Positions 53,442-63,706 of a stretch of 64,000 nt of DNA are shown one piece after another (position 1 is the first letter of the stretch; each line of letters opens with the position of its first letter). The notes beneath the pieces were generated by a model. That model did not search any database and was not told the DNA's origin. It saw only the letters and a list, made by a program, of their open reading frames with translations. Origin of the DNA: an uncultured Aquimarina sp. (GTDB taxonomy: Bacteria > Bacteroidota > Bacteroidia > Flavobacteriales > Flavobacteriaceae); contig CANMWA010000008.1 in assembly GCA_947501475.1 (NCBI GenBank), positions 1 to 64,000 of the forward strand, in the 5' to 3' direction. The position numbers were made by a program, and so were the translations under genes.

Positions 53442-53661
53442 TGCATTACATTTGAATAGGATAAACTTAATCCATTTAAATGGGATAATAAAATCGACAT
53501 ACATTGATTAATAGGTTTTGTAAGCGTTTTTAGTATCAAAAAGAAAAGCTCCCTAATTATATAGATTCGTTCACTAAATGAAATGGGCAATTCACTCATT
53601 TTAAATTTTTAAGTAACAAAGTTCGATCTAGTTTTATCCTAAATTCTAAAAAAGATAGACG

Positions 53662-54834
53662 ATGAAAACATTTTTCCTATGGAGTATTGTAAGCTTAATG
53701 ACTTATACTTCGTGTAATGCAAATACGACTACAGAATCAAAATTAGCATTTCAGAACAAGAACACCCATAAAATCCATACCACAAAGACAGATCCTAATA
53801 CTCGTAATATACAAGTAGCCCTATTGCTGGACACCAGTAATAGTATGGATGGATTAATCGACCAGGCCAAAGCACAACTTTGGGAAATTGTAAATGAACT
53901 ATCCTACGCCAGATGTGGGCATAATACAATCAAACTAGAGATTGCATTATATGAATATGGCAATGATGGTTTACCTTCTCGAGAGGGTTTCATACGACAA
54001 GTATTACCTTTTTCGGACGATCTGGATGAAATATCAAAAGAGTTGTTTGCCTTAACCACTAATGGCGGAAATGAATACTGCGGAAAGGTTATTAATACTT
54101 CGATCAATCAGTTAGATTGGAAAAAGAATAATGACCACTTAAAATTAATTTTTATTGCCGGAAACGAACCTTTTACTCAAGGCCCAACAAACTACAAAGA
54201 TGCTGCAACAGACGCCTTAGAAAAAGACATCACCATCAATACTATCTTTTGTGGTAATTACCGACAAGGGATCGATACTATGTGGAAACACGGTGCTGAT
54301 ATCACTTATGGAGAATATAGCGCTATAGATCACAATCAACAAACGGTGCATATTGCTACTCCGTATGATGATATTATCTTAAAATTGAATAATCGATTAA
54401 ACGACACCTATATCTACTACGGAAATAGAGGGGCAGAAAAAAGAACTATGCAAAGGCAGCAGGATAAAAATGCCGAATCATACAGTGCCGCTAATGCCGT
54501 GAGTAGAACAATCAGTAAAAGTTCTAGCTTCTATAAAAATAAAAGTTGGGATTTGGTTGATGCTCTAGAGGATCAAAGTTTTGAACTCGACGAAATTGTA
54601 GACGAAGAACTCCCAGCAGAGCTGAAAAATAAATCTAAAAAAGAATTACAACAACACATCACTCAAAAGAGTAAGGATCGTAAAGAAATACAACAAAAAA
54701 TTCAAGATTTAAACAAAAAGCGTACAGCATATATCAAAGAAAATCGCAAAAAAGAAGACACCAATCTTGAAGCTGCCCTATTAAATGCCATCAAAAAGCA
54801 AGGTCAAAAGAAATCGTTCTCTTGGGAACAATAA
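53662..54834 (+). CDS. VWA-domain lipoprotein
   Basis: 390 residues. Lipobox TYTSC with Cys18. von Willebrand A domain with MIDAS DTSNSMDG (Asp57, Ser59, Ser61), TNGGNEYCG and FIAGNEPFTQG. The C-terminal ~110 residues are charged and coiled (KKELQQHITQKSKDRKEIQQ). Binds proteins or metals at the outer-membrane face. Followed by the rhodanese gene 11 bp later. Confidence 0.88.
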   Translation: MKTFFLWSIVSLMTYTSCNANTTTESKLAFQNKNTHKIHTTKTDPNTRNIQVALLLDTSNSMDGLIDQAKAQLWEIVNELSYARCGHNTIKLEIALYEYGNDGLPSREGFIRQVLPFSDDLDEISKELFALTTNGGNEYCGKVINTSINQLDWKKNNDHLKLIFIAGNEPFTQGPTNYKDAATDALEKDITINTIFCGNYRQGIDTMWKHGADITYGEYSAIDHNQQTVHIATPYDDIILKLNNRLNDTYIYYGNRGAEKRTMQRQQDKNAESYSAANAVSRTISKSSSFYKNKSWDLVDALEDQSFELDEIVDEELPAELKNKSKKELQQHITQKSKDRKEIQQKIQDLNKKRTAYIKENRKKEDTNLEAALLNAIKKQGQKKSFSWEQ

Positions 54835-54845
54835 AAGAAACATCT

Positions 54846-55358
54846 ATGAAAACTTCAATCCATATAATCATTGTATTATTACTACCATTTGTCATGCAAT
54901 CACAAAAGAAAAATAAATTACCGAAATCCAAAGTTGATTATGCTACTTTTCTTGAAATGTCTGAAGAAATAATGCAGCATCGAGAAGAAAGATTGATTAC
55001 CCTAGAGGTGTTTCTAGCGTATATGAAAGATGACAATACAATTTTATTAGATACTCGCTCTGAAGCTGCTTATAAAAAGAAACATCTTAAGGGAGCTACC
55101 CACATCAATTTTTCAGATTTCACCAAAGAAGAACTGACAAAACATATTCCTTCAAAAAACACACGGATACTGATCTATTGCAATAACAATATAGATGGTG
55201 ATCTAGTTCATTTTGCATCCAAAAAGGCGCCATTGGCATTAAACATTCCTACATTCATAAATCTTTACGGATATGGATATAAAAACATTTATGAATTATC
55301 CTCTTTGGTGCAGGCAAAAGACAAAAGGTTGCAGTTTACAGGAACTGTTACTAAGTAA
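54846..55358 (+). CDS. Secreted rhodanese-like protein
   Basis: 170 residues from ATG 54846, with a signal-type N-terminus (MKTSIHIIIVLLLPFVMQSQ). An earlier in-frame start at 54822 would overlap the VWA gene. Rhodanese fold: ILLDTRSEAAYKKKHLKGA and active-site loop YCNNNIDGD (Cys112), where the sixth-residue pattern differs from canonical CxxGxR. Sulfurtransfer or a binding role; partner of the VWA lipoprotein. Confidence 0.85.
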   Translation: MKTSIHIIIVLLLPFVMQSQKKNKLPKSKVDYATFLEMSEEIMQHREERLITLEVFLAYMKDDNTILLDTRSEAAYKKKHLKGATHINFSDFTKEELTKHIPSKNTRILIYCNNNIDGDLVHFASKKAPLALNIPTFINLYGYGYKNIYELSSLVQAKDKRLQFTGTVTK

Positions 55359-55374
55359 AACACCTTATATCATA

Positions 55375-55412
55375 CAAATGTCTACAATTGCTCAATTTGT
55401 AGGCATTTTTTA
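55375..55412 (+). terminator. Terminator after the VWA-rhodanese pair
   Basis: Imperfect stem (CAAATGTCTACAATTG with CAATTTGTAGGCATTT) followed by T-run. Confidence 0.75.
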
Positions 55413-55591
55413 TTGTGATAAGCTCAAGATATGTTTACCGAAAATTGCACTATAATATTTATTATCACTTCCTTTTTTGATCCTTATAAATAATCGTTTA
55501 AATTCATATTATTGTTATATTCGTTGCCGTATATCACATAGAAATCTATACAAATAGGCACAAAAAATAATGAATAAAATAAGAACAATAG

Positions 55592-57028
55592 ATGTTTTTT
55601 AACTCAATTGACTTTGCTATCTTTTTACCAATAGTTTTTATCCTCTATTGGTTTGTGACTAACAAAAACCTGAAACTACAAAACTTATTAATAGTTGTAG
55701 CGAGTTATGTTTTTTATGGCTGGTGGGATTGGAGATTTTTGTCTTTGATTATTTTCAGTACAATTGTTGACTATACTATTGGGCAAAAATTGCAAAATGA
55801 AGAAAACATAACAAAGAGAAAACTTCTACTTTGGACAAGTATCACAGTAAATCTAGGTTTTTTAGGTTTTTTTAAATATTACAACTTCTTTCTTGATAAT
55901 TTTATTACGGCCTTTTCATTCTTCGGACAAGAAATTCAAGGCAATACTCTAAACATAATACTACCAGTTGGTATCAGTTTCTACACATTCCAAACATTGA
56001 GTTATACTATTGATGTTTACAAACAAAAATTAAAACCTACCAATGATTTTATAGCTTTTTCTGCATTTGTGAGTTTTTTTCCTCAATTAGTAGCAGGTCC
56101 TATTGAAAGGGCAACAAATCTACTTCCACAGTTTTATAAACATAGAATTTTTGATTATTCTAAAGCTGTTGATGGTATGCGTCAAATACTATGGGGCTTA
56201 TTCAAAAAAATTGTAATAGCTGATAACTGTGCCCAATATGCAAATCAAATTTTTAATAATTCCGAAGATTATTCTGGAAGCACATTAGTATTGGGAGCTA
56301 TATTCTTTACATTTCAAATCTATGGTGATTTTTCGGGGTATTCAGACATTGCTATAGGTACATCGAGATTATTTGGATTTAATTTAATGAAAAACTTCGC
56401 TTTTCCATATTTTTCAAGAGATGTAGCAGAATTTTGGAGGCGTTGGCATATTTCGCTTTCTACTTGGTTTAGAGACTATCTATATATCCCTTTAGGGGGT
56501 AGTCGTGGAAGTACTTCAAAAAAAATTGTAAATACATTTATTATTTTTATAGTTAGTGGGTTTTGGCATGGAGCCAATTGGACATTTATAATATGGGGAG
56601 GGTTAAATGCACTTTATTTCTTACCATTATTGCTAAGTAATAACAATCGAAAAAACATAACTGTTGTTGCTGAAACTACTTTTTTACCCAGTATAAAAGA
56701 TACCTTATCGATCCTATTAACATTTAGTCTAACTGTATTTGCTTGGATTTTTTTTAGAGCAGAAAACGTAACACATGCAATGAGTTATATTGCAGGTATT
56801 TTCTCTAGCACTATTTTTTCTATTCCAGAAGTTCGGCCTAGAATAACTATAATTATAACAGGAATTTTTATACTTATTGAATGGATTGGAAGAAAAAATG
56901 AATATGCCATTGAACAAATAAATGGGCAACGACGGGTAATTAAATATTTATTGTATTATAGTATTGTTATAGCCATAATGTATTTTGGTAATTTTGGTGA
57001 AAATCAATTCATTTATTTTCAGTTTTAA
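55592..57028 (+). CDS. MBOAT-family O-acyltransferase (AlgI/DltB-like)
   Basis: 478 residues, about 11 membrane helices. MBOAT signatures: FFPQLVAGPIERA, GDFSGYSDIAIG, EFWRRWHISLSTWFRDYLYI, and the catalytic His in VSGFWHGANWTF (His326). Acylates an extracellular polymer or glycan in cooperation with the next gene, 3 bp downstream. Confidence 0.95.
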   Translation: MFFNSIDFAIFLPIVFILYWFVTNKNLKLQNLLIVVASYVFYGWWDWRFLSLIIFSTIVDYTIGQKLQNEENITKRKLLLWTSITVNLGFLGFFKYYNFFLDNFITAFSFFGQEIQGNTLNIILPVGISFYTFQTLSYTIDVYKQKLKPTNDFIAFSAFVSFFPQLVAGPIERATNLLPQFYKHRIFDYSKAVDGMRQILWGLFKKIVIADNCAQYANQIFNNSEDYSGSTLVLGAIFFTFQIYGDFSGYSDIAIGTSRLFGFNLMKNFAFPYFSRDVAEFWRRWHISLSTWFRDYLYIPLGGSRGSTSKKIVNTFIIFIVSGFWHGANWTFIIWGGLNALYFLPLLLSNNNRKNITVVAETTFLPSIKDTLSILLTFSLTVFAWIFFRAENVTHAMSYIAGIFSSTIFSIPEVRPRITIIITGIFILIEWIGRKNEYAIEQINGQRRVIKYLLYYSIVIAIMYFGNFGENQFIYFQF

Positions 57029-57031
57029 ATA

Positions 57032-58078
57032 ATGGTAAAGTTTCTATGTAAATCTCTTGTAATTATCTCTCCGATTCTGTGTCTACTAATTTCGGTTAAC
57101 TATTATATAGATCCAGCAATGTTATCCCATGGCATCGAAAAACAAATGGTAGATATTATCCAAAAAGGAAAATACGTCACTAATATTACAAATTATGATG
57201 AAAGACTTTACCAATTAGAATTTATAAATCAATTAGATTATACTCCAGACATCGTTGTTATTGGTTCTAGTAGAACTATGTTAATAAGCAATGATTATTA
57301 TCCTAATAAAAAACTTGTAAATAACTCTGTAAGTGGTTCTGAAATAGAAGATTTTATTGCAATATATCAGATCTATAAAGAAAATCATATTACTCCAAAA
57401 AAAATAATTATTGGCATTGATCCTTGGATATTTAATGAAAATACTGAAGAAACCAGGTGGAAATCTATCTCATCATTCTATGAAAAGTTTATAAATAAGG
57501 ATAGTTTCTTTAGCACTAATTTGTTGTTATATAAATATAAAGAATTATTATCGCTATCCTATTTTCAAAAATCAATAGAAAAACTGAAAAAAGAAAAAGA
57601 TATATCAATATCTAAAAAAGAACCAGAGGAAACTGATCAAAAGTATAATGTAACTGATACAAAATTGTTAGATAACTCTCTAATCCATAGAAAAAGTTAT
57701 AGAAATGTAACCGATGAACAAGTAAAAGCTAAAATACAATCATACCTTTCAAAAACGATATACAAGTTGGGTGATTTTAATTCACTTTCTGAACGAACTT
57801 CGAACGAGTTAAATATGCTTATAAAAGAATTAAAGTCCAATGGTATTGAAATAGAGTTTTTCTTATCTCCATATCCTCCTGTTGTATACAAAAAAATAAC
57901 TGAGAAATATAAAATAGCTACCAAAGTAGAGGATTATATCATTGAATATTCAAAACAAAATAATATCAAATTGATCGGTTCTTTTAATCCAGAAAAATTA
58001 AAATTAGACAGACGTCATTTTTATGATGGTATGCACTGCAAAGAAGATGGAATTAAAAAGATTATTGGAATTAAATAG
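57032..58078 (+). CDS. SGNH-like partner of the MBOAT acyltransferase
   Basis: 348 residues. N-terminal membrane helix (about 6-25), VVIGSSRTM (block I-like, Ser79/Ser80), IIIGIDPW, and late FYDGMHCKEDG (D..H motif), as in AlgJ/AlgX and DHHW-type SGNH proteins. Probably the extracytoplasmic acyl-transfer subunit. Follows the MBOAT gene by 3 bp. Confidence 0.8.
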   Translation: MVKFLCKSLVIISPILCLLISVNYYIDPAMLSHGIEKQMVDIIQKGKYVTNITNYDERLYQLEFINQLDYTPDIVVIGSSRTMLISNDYYPNKKLVNNSVSGSEIEDFIAIYQIYKENHITPKKIIIGIDPWIFNENTEETRWKSISSFYEKFINKDSFFSTNLLLYKYKELLSLSYFQKSIEKLKKEKDISISKKEPEETDQKYNVTDTKLLDNSLIHRKSYRNVTDEQVKAKIQSYLSKTIYKLGDFNSLSERTSNELNMLIKELKSNGIEIEFFLSPYPPVVYKKITEKYKIATKVEDYIIEYSKQNNIKLIGSFNPEKLKLDRRHFYDGMHCKEDGIKKIIGIK

Positions 58079-58194
58079 CAAAAAAGTACCAATCCACATA
58101 ATTTTATATATGTATAGCAATAAATAAAATTAATTACAACAGTGTATAATTAATTATATTTATACTACTGCTATAACCATTAGCAAATAAAAGT

Positions 58195-58728
58195 ATGATA
58201 ACCGTAAGAGAAATTCAAGAAAAGGATATTTCTAATGTTGTTGGATACTGGAAAAACAGTACTCCTGAACACTTAAAAGCGATGGGAATTGATATAAGTG
58301 AGCTATATGCATTAGACAATTTAGAGGAGTATCTAAAAAAACAAATAAGTGCCAACTATTCTGAAAAATCAGCCCTATTTATGATTGGAGTAATTGATAA
58401 CAAAGCTGTAGGGCACTGCTATGTAAATGGGATCAAGTTTAAGGAAGAAGCCAGTATGCATCTGCATATTTGGGATTCTAATAGTAGGCAAAAAGGGTTA
58501 GGAATTCAATTAGTTCAAAAATCAATACCCTTCTTTTTTGATAAATTAGAACTAAAAAACCTATTGTGCGAACCTTATTTTTTAAACATAGCGCCTAATA
58601 AAACTTTAGAAAAAATTGGTTTTGAATTTGAGAAACGATATATCACTATACCCGCGGGATGGAATTTTAAATTAGAAGTAAATCAATGGAAATTGACAAG
58701 AAATAAATTTAAAAAACTATTCCTTTAA
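58195..58728 (+). CDS. GNAT-family N-acetyltransferase
   Basis: 177 residues. Acetyl-CoA-binding stretch around residue 100 (DSNSRQKGLGIQLVQ) and N-terminal ITVREIQEKDISNVVGYW. Possibly acetylates a small molecule or a protein. It follows the MBOAT pair after 116 bp; functional link uncertain. Confidence 0.85.
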   Translation: MITVREIQEKDISNVVGYWKNSTPEHLKAMGIDISELYALDNLEEYLKKQISANYSEKSALFMIGVIDNKAVGHCYVNGIKFKEEASMHLHIWDSNSRQKGLGIQLVQKSIPFFFDKLELKNLLCEPYFLNIAPNKTLEKIGFEFEKRYITIPAGWNFKLEVNQWKLTRNKFKKLFL

Positions 58729-58760
58729 AGAGGAGCATTAATATACTACTTATAAAAATA

Positions 58761-59783
58761 TTACTTAGAATTGACCGCAGGGCATTTACAGTTCCAACGT
58801 TCTTTGATTTTTCCAAAATCATACCCTAGTGTGATTTGATGAAAACCTCCATCACTCAACACTACCGAATTGGACTGATAGCTATACGTATACCCAAAAA
58901 GCCACTTCTTATAATTCACCCCTAAAAATGGGGTAAAATATTGTAATTGCTGATTTTGTACCGAGGTACCATCTTGAGAAAACTCGGCACCATCCAGACT
59001 ACGTCTATAGGACAATCCGCCCCAAAGAGTTCCAAAATCAAATTCTCTGTATACTTTTAAGTTACCATCAACTGTACTTTCTAGAGTTTGATCAGTAGCC
59101 TGATACATCACTGAAGGCTCTATACTCCACTTATCATATCCAGGAATCTCAAATAAATATCCCAAAGAGAAAATATATCGTCGTTGATTATTAGATTCTT
59201 GTATTGGCGTATTATTATCAAAAATATTTCTTACAGTAGGTAAAAGATTTTTTACTGTAAAGTGAGTATACCATTCTAAAAAATGATATGACATCCCTAC
59301 ATCAACATTATAATATGAATCTTTTTGTATTCGATCTAGAATAACAGGATCTGGATCTGTAAAATCCTCTAACCCTCTTAAATCAACATTAGATTGAATA
59401 AATCCACCACTAGCACCAAAAGAAAGCATATTTAAATCGGTCCTATCTCTAGAAAACAGTAAATGATAAGCAAAAGTAAGGTAAACTCCTGTTTGAGAAA
59501 AACGCCCATTCTCATCTCTATACACTATCCCTCCTAAACCAGTTTTATCTCCAGTTCTAAAATTCATATTCAGTGTTTGCAAATTAGGAGCATTAGCTAC
59601 ATCAAACCATTGCTTTCTGGCTGTAAGTCTAATCTTATTAGCATTTGATGCTCCAGCCATAGAAGGGTGTAACAGATACCAGTTATCTGAAAGGTAATCA
59701 GAATATACAGGAATTCCTTCTTGCGAGAAAACAAATCGAGAAAATAGTATTAATGATAATACATAAATCGTTTTTAAGTTCAT
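58761..59783 (-). CDS. PorP/SprF family type IX secretion membrane protein
   Basis: 340 residues, signal peptide, QEGIPVYSDYLSDNWYLLHPSMAGAS (family start), TARKQWFDV, barrel strands, end ITLGYDFG. Associated with T9SS or gliding in Flavobacteriia. No other gliding genes are adjacent, so it may be a stand-alone paralogue. Confidence 0.93.
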   Translation of the reverse strand: MNLKTIYVLSLILFSRFVFSQEGIPVYSDYLSDNWYLLHPSMAGASNANKIRLTARKQWFDVANAPNLQTLNMNFRTGDKTGLGGIVYRDENGRFSQTGVYLTFAYHLLFSRDRTDLNMLSFGASGGFIQSNVDLRGLEDFTDPDPVILDRIQKDSYYNVDVGMSYHFLEWYTHFTVKNLLPTVRNIFDNNTPIQESNNQRRYIFSLGYLFEIPGYDKWSIEPSVMYQATDQTLESTVDGNLKVYREFDFGTLWGGLSYRRSLDGAEFSQDGTSVQNQQLQYFTPFLGVNYKKWLFGYTYSYQSNSVVLSDGGFHQITLGYDFGKIKERWNCKCPAVNSK

Positions 59784-60012
59784 TTGGGCTCTATCTTTTA
59801 TGGGGCTAAATAGAATCTGTGAAATAAATTTAAACTATCAAAAACAGCTTATATTGTGGGGCTTCACTATTTATTTTAAATTAAATCATTATACAATGAT
59901 GTTTTCAAAGATATAAATTTTTGTTAGAACATCCATTATTACAGTTTTTTAGTGTTAATTGTAAAAAAATGTTAGTAAAACAAATACCGTAGGCTATCGT
60001 ATAGCTTTTTAG

Positions 60013-60020
60013 TAAATTTG
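60013..60020 (+). promoter_or_regulatory. Candidate -7 element TAAATTTG
   Basis: Matches TAnnTTTG 15 bp before the Nfu ATG. No clear -33 box. Confidence 0.5.
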
Positions 60021-60034
60021 CCAAAAATAAGCGC

Positions 60035-60940
60035 ATGGAAAAGAATTTTGAAATAAAAATAGAAGCTACCTCAAACCCAGGTATTATCAAGTTTGAAGCC
60101 AACTATTTTCTGACCCAACATACAAGCTACGAATTCGAAAATATAGATCAAGCCCAAAATGCTCCTTTGGCTCAACAATTGTTTTATTTACCATTTGTTA
60201 AACGAGTATTTATCGCACAAAATTTTGTTGCCATAGACAAATATGATATTGTAGAATGGATAGATGTACAAGACGAGGTAGCAGAACAAATTAAAAATTA
60301 TCTTAATAGCGGGCAACCTGCAATTACTGAGGTTGAAACTACTAAAAAAATACCAATCACTATTTATGCAGAGAGCACTCCAAATCCAGCTGTGTTAAAA
60401 TTTGTCGCCAATAAAAAATTAGTAACTGCCGGGCATGAATTTAAAAATATAGATGATGCCAAAGAAGCTCCTCTTGCTCAAGAATTATTTCGCCTTCCGT
60501 TTGTAAAAGAAGTGTATATTGACGAAAACTATATTTCTATTAATAAGTATGACATGGCCGATTGGAATGACATCACTATAGAAATACGAGAGTTTTTACG
60601 CAACTATCTAGAACAAGGTAAAGAAGTTTTATCTGAAAATGCATCGATTTCTAAAACCGAAATCGAGAAACAAGCCGATGTAAATTTTGAAAAACTTGAT
60701 GATGTCTCTAAAGATATTGTAAATATTATTGAAGAATATATCAAGCCGGCAGTAGCTAGTGATGGTGGTAATATCTTATTCGATTCTTATGATCCAGAAA
60801 GTAAAGGCGTAAAAGTAATCTTACAAGGAGCATGTAGTGGGTGCCCTTCTTCTACATTTACCTTAAAAAATGGTATCGAAAACATGCTTAAAGAAATGCT
60901 TAAAGGCAAAGTTGAGTATGTTGAAGCCATAAATGGGTAG
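60035..60940 (+). CDS. NifU-family (Nfu) iron-sulfur scaffold with duplicated N-domain
   Basis: 301 residues. Two Nfu_N-type domains in tandem (1-~95 and ~105-195), each with a TxNPxxxKF opening and an APLAQxLFxLPFVKxV motif. NifU C-terminal domain 225-301 with GACSGCPSSTFTLKNG (Cys267, Cys270). Carries Fe-S clusters to target proteins. Duplication of the N-domain is the notable feature. Confidence 0.95.
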   Translation: MEKNFEIKIEATSNPGIIKFEANYFLTQHTSYEFENIDQAQNAPLAQQLFYLPFVKRVFIAQNFVAIDKYDIVEWIDVQDEVAEQIKNYLNSGQPAITEVETTKKIPITIYAESTPNPAVLKFVANKKLVTAGHEFKNIDDAKEAPLAQELFRLPFVKEVYIDENYISINKYDMADWNDITIEIREFLRNYLEQGKEVLSENASISKTEIEKQADVNFEKLDDVSKDIVNIIEEYIKPAVASDGGNILFDSYDPESKGVKVILQGACSGCPSSTFTLKNGIENMLKEMLKGKVEYVEAING

Positions 60941-61063
60941 TTTGACGAAAAACAATTACTTATATCGAAAAACTGTTAAAATATTACTCTCTTTTATTTC
61001 TAAAAGAGTGAAGTATCTCGTATCTTAGAGATTCTTAAAAATATTAACTAAAAATTTATCGAA

Positions 61064-61264
61064 ATGGCAATTGTTAAGACTATAGAAATAATAGCAAGCT
61101 CAGAAAAAGGGTGGGAAGATGCAACAAGAAGCGGTATTAAGCAAGCTGCAAAAACAGTAAAAAACATTAAGTCTGCTTGGGTATCTGATCAAAAAGTTGT
61201 GGTAAAAAACAATGAAGTGTCAGAATACCGAGTAAACCTTAAAGTATCTTTTGAGATAGGTTAA
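61064..61264 (+). CDS. Dodecin
   Basis: 66 residues, MAIVKTIEIIASSEKGWEDA ... SAWVSDQKVVV (flavin-stacking Trp39), EYRVNLKVSFEI. Dodecameric flavin-binding protein, about standard length. Monocistronic, terminated at 61287. Confidence 0.95.
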   Translation: MAIVKTIEIIASSEKGWEDATRSGIKQAAKTVKNIKSAWVSDQKVVVKNNEVSEYRVNLKVSFEIG

Positions 61265-61286
61265 AAAAAATTTATCTTTTCTTTAT

Positions 61287-61327
61287 AAAAAGCATTTTGA
61301 TTGAATCAAAATGCTTTTTATATTTTT
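61287..61327 (+). terminator. Terminator after dodecin
   Basis: 15-bp stem (AAAAAGCATTTTGAT/ATCAAAATGCTTTTT), TGA loop, T-run. It contains the ATG 61311 that opens the frame of the next gene, so this ATG is unlikely to be used. Confidence 0.9.
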
Positions 61328-61349
61328 GAAGGTATCAAAATCAAATATT

Positions 61350-63452
61350 GTGAAATATTCCTTTCTGCTTATATTAATTCTAACTACTTCTTGCACCAGT
61401 CAAAATAAAAAATCCATGAAAGAACACCCCTATACCAACGAACTAGTGCATGAAACCAGTCCGTATCTGCTACAGCATGCTCACAATCCAGTAGATTGGC
61501 AGCCCTGGGGTGAGAAAGCCTTATCACAAGCAAAAAATGAAAATAAATTAATTATTATAAGTATTGGATATGCTGCATGCCATTGGTGCCATGTTATGGA
61601 GCACGAGAGTTTTGAAGACCCAAAAGTAGCAGAAGTTATGAATACAAACTATATCAATATAAAAGTAGATCGCGAAGAGCGCCCCGATATTGATCAAGTA
61701 TATATGAATGCTATACAACTAATGACAGGTAGTGGTGGGTGGCCTCTTAATATAATTGCATTACCAGATGGAAGACCCGTGTGGGGTGGCACATATTTTC
61801 CAAAAGGAAATTGGATTGAAGCCTTACAACAAGTTACAAAACTATATAAAACCCAGCCCGAAAAATTAATAGAATATGCCGAAAAACTCGATCAAGGTAT
61901 TAAAGCGGTAGATATTGTAGAAATCAATACTGAAGAAATCAATTTTAAAAAAGAGTTTATTGATACTGCTGTAAAAAAATGGAGCACCTCTTTTGATTAT
62001 CAAAAAGGAGGCACAAAAAAAGTTCCAAAATTTATGATGCCCAATAATTACGAATTTTTACTTCGATATGCACATCAAACAAACGACAAAGATCTTATCG
62101 AATATGTCAAAAGCACATTAACAAAAATATCTTATGGTGGTATCTATGATCATATTGGAGGTGGTTTTGCACGTTATTCTACAGATGCAAAATGGCATGT
62201 ACCACATTTTGAAAAAATGTTGTATGATAACGCTCAATTAGTGAGTTTATACTCGAATGCATATTTGACAACGCAAGATCAATGGTACAAAGATGTAGTA
62301 TATGAAACATTAAACTTTGTAGCTAGAGAACTTACTAATGAAGAAGGTGCCTTTTACTCATCGCTAGATGCAGATAGTAATACCCCTAGTGGTGAACTTG
62401 AAGAAGGTGCTTTTTATGTCTGGACTAAAGAAGAACTTAAAGAGCTTCTAAAAAACGATTATGATCTTTTCTCAAAATATTATAATATAAATTCTTATGG
62501 CCTATGGGAGAAAGGCAATTATGTACTAATCAGAAAAGATGATACTCAAAAGTTTTGTGATGTTCACAATATAAACAATGACTCCTTTCAGAAAAAATTA
62601 ACGGAATGGAAAACCACGCTGCTAAAACATCGCGAAAAGCGTCCAAGACCAAGATTAGATGACAAAACCTTAACCTCATGGAATGCTTTGATGTTAAAAG
62701 CATATCTTGATGCCTACCGGGTTTTTGGAGAAGAAGAGTTTTTAAAAATAGCAATACAGAATGCTACTTTTATCAAGAACAAACAGTTAAAAAGTGACAA
62801 TTCATTATTTCATAACTACAAAAACGACAAGAGTACTATAAATGCATATTTAGAAGATTATGCAACAGTTATCGAAGCTTTTATTGTTTTATATCAAAAC
62901 ACTTTTGATCATGAATGGTTAGATATATCAAAAAAACTTACAGACTATACTCTAGCACATTTTTATGACAACAAAACGAGTATATTTTACTTTACCTCTG
63001 ATCAAGACCCTAAACTGATTGCACGTACCACAGAAACAAGTGATAATGTAATACCAGCATCGAATTCGATTATGGCAAAAAATTTGTTTTTGTTATCACA
63101 CTATTATAATCAAGCGAAATATAAAGAAATTAGCACATCAATGCTACATAACATAACATCCCAAATTAAAGATTATCCAATGGGATATTCAAATTGGTTA
63201 GATTTGATGCTTAATTACACTTCAAATTTTTATGAAGTTGTAATTGTTGGCCAGCAAGCAGAACATAAATTAGTAGAAATAAACAAAATGTATATTCCAA
63301 ACAAATTATTAGCAGGAAGTACATCAGACTCTGAGAGAGAATTATTAAAAAACAGATTTTCAGAAGAGAGAACATTAATTTATGTATGCGTAAATAATTC
63401 ATGCAAATATCCCGTAGAAAATATAAATGAGGCTTTTAAATTACTTCATTAG
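61350..63452 (+). CDS. DUF255 thioredoxin-like lipoprotein (YyaL/Spata20 family)
   Basis: 700 residues from GTG 61350, chosen because the upstream ATG 61311 is in a terminator and this start gives a lipoprotein signal ([15 protein letters not shown]). DUF255 features: [21 protein letters not shown], the redox-like [38 protein letters not shown], then an (alpha/alpha) six-barrel-type region ([23 protein letters not shown]). The family combines a thioredoxin fold with a helical-barrel domain; substrate unknown. Confidence 0.9.
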   Translation: MKYSFLLILILTTSCTSQNKKSMKEHPYTNELVHETSPYLLQHAHNPVDWQPWGEKALSQAKNENKLIIISIGYAACHWCHVMEHESFEDPKVAEVMNTNYINIKVDREERPDIDQVYMNAIQLMTGSGGWPLNIIALPDGRPVWGGTYFPKGNWIEALQQVTKLYKTQPEKLIEYAEKLDQGIKAVDIVEINTEEINFKKEFIDTAVKKWSTSFDYQKGGTKKVPKFMMPNNYEFLLRYAHQTNDKDLIEYVKSTLTKISYGGIYDHIGGGFARYSTDAKWHVPHFEKMLYDNAQLVSLYSNAYLTTQDQWYKDVVYETLNFVARELTNEEGAFYSSLDADSNTPSGELEEGAFYVWTKEELKELLKNDYDLFSKYYNINSYGLWEKGNYVLIRKDDTQKFCDVHNINNDSFQKKLTEWKTTLLKHREKRPRPRLDDKTLTSWNALMLKAYLDAYRVFGEEEFLKIAIQNATFIKNKQLKSDNSLFHNYKNDKSTINAYLEDYATVIEAFIVLYQNTFDHEWLDISKKLTDYTLAHFYDNKTSIFYFTSDQDPKLIARTTETSDNVIPASNSIMAKNLFLLSHYYNQAKYKEISTSMLHNITSQIKDYPMGYSNWLDLMLNYTSNFYEVVIVGQQAEHKLVEINKMYIPNKLLAGSTSDSERELLKNRFSEERTLIYVCVNNSCKYPVENINEAFKLLH

Positions 63453-63706
63453 TCTTAACGTCTATCTGCATATTTATCGACATAAAACGTCAACTATAAC
63501 GTTTTCGTAATACAATTCTTACAAGAATTACGGTTTTACCTCACTATAAATATGTGAATATCTCATGAAAAACACATTTTTACTCAAAAAAATCAGTCAT
63601 TTAACATAATTATAATACGGAATTCGCAAAAAAAAAGCCAAAAATTGCATTTAATTGTATAGATCTTAATGTTTTACTAATTTTATTGAGCCTAAATCAA
63701 TTATAT
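63453..63706. other. 254-bp intergenic region
   Basis: A weak inverted repeat near 63507..63534 (CGTAAT...ATTACG) may be a terminator. The rest is promoter-like AT-rich DNA. Confidence 0.4.

Noticed and set aside
51237..53504. Start of the histidine kinase at 53504
   Set aside because: It would put 21 extra residues before a clean signal peptide; 53441 is preferred.
61311..61349. ATG 61311 as start of the DUF255 gene
   Set aside because: It lies in the dodecin terminator hairpin and adds residues before a proper lipoprotein signal. GTG 61350 fits better.
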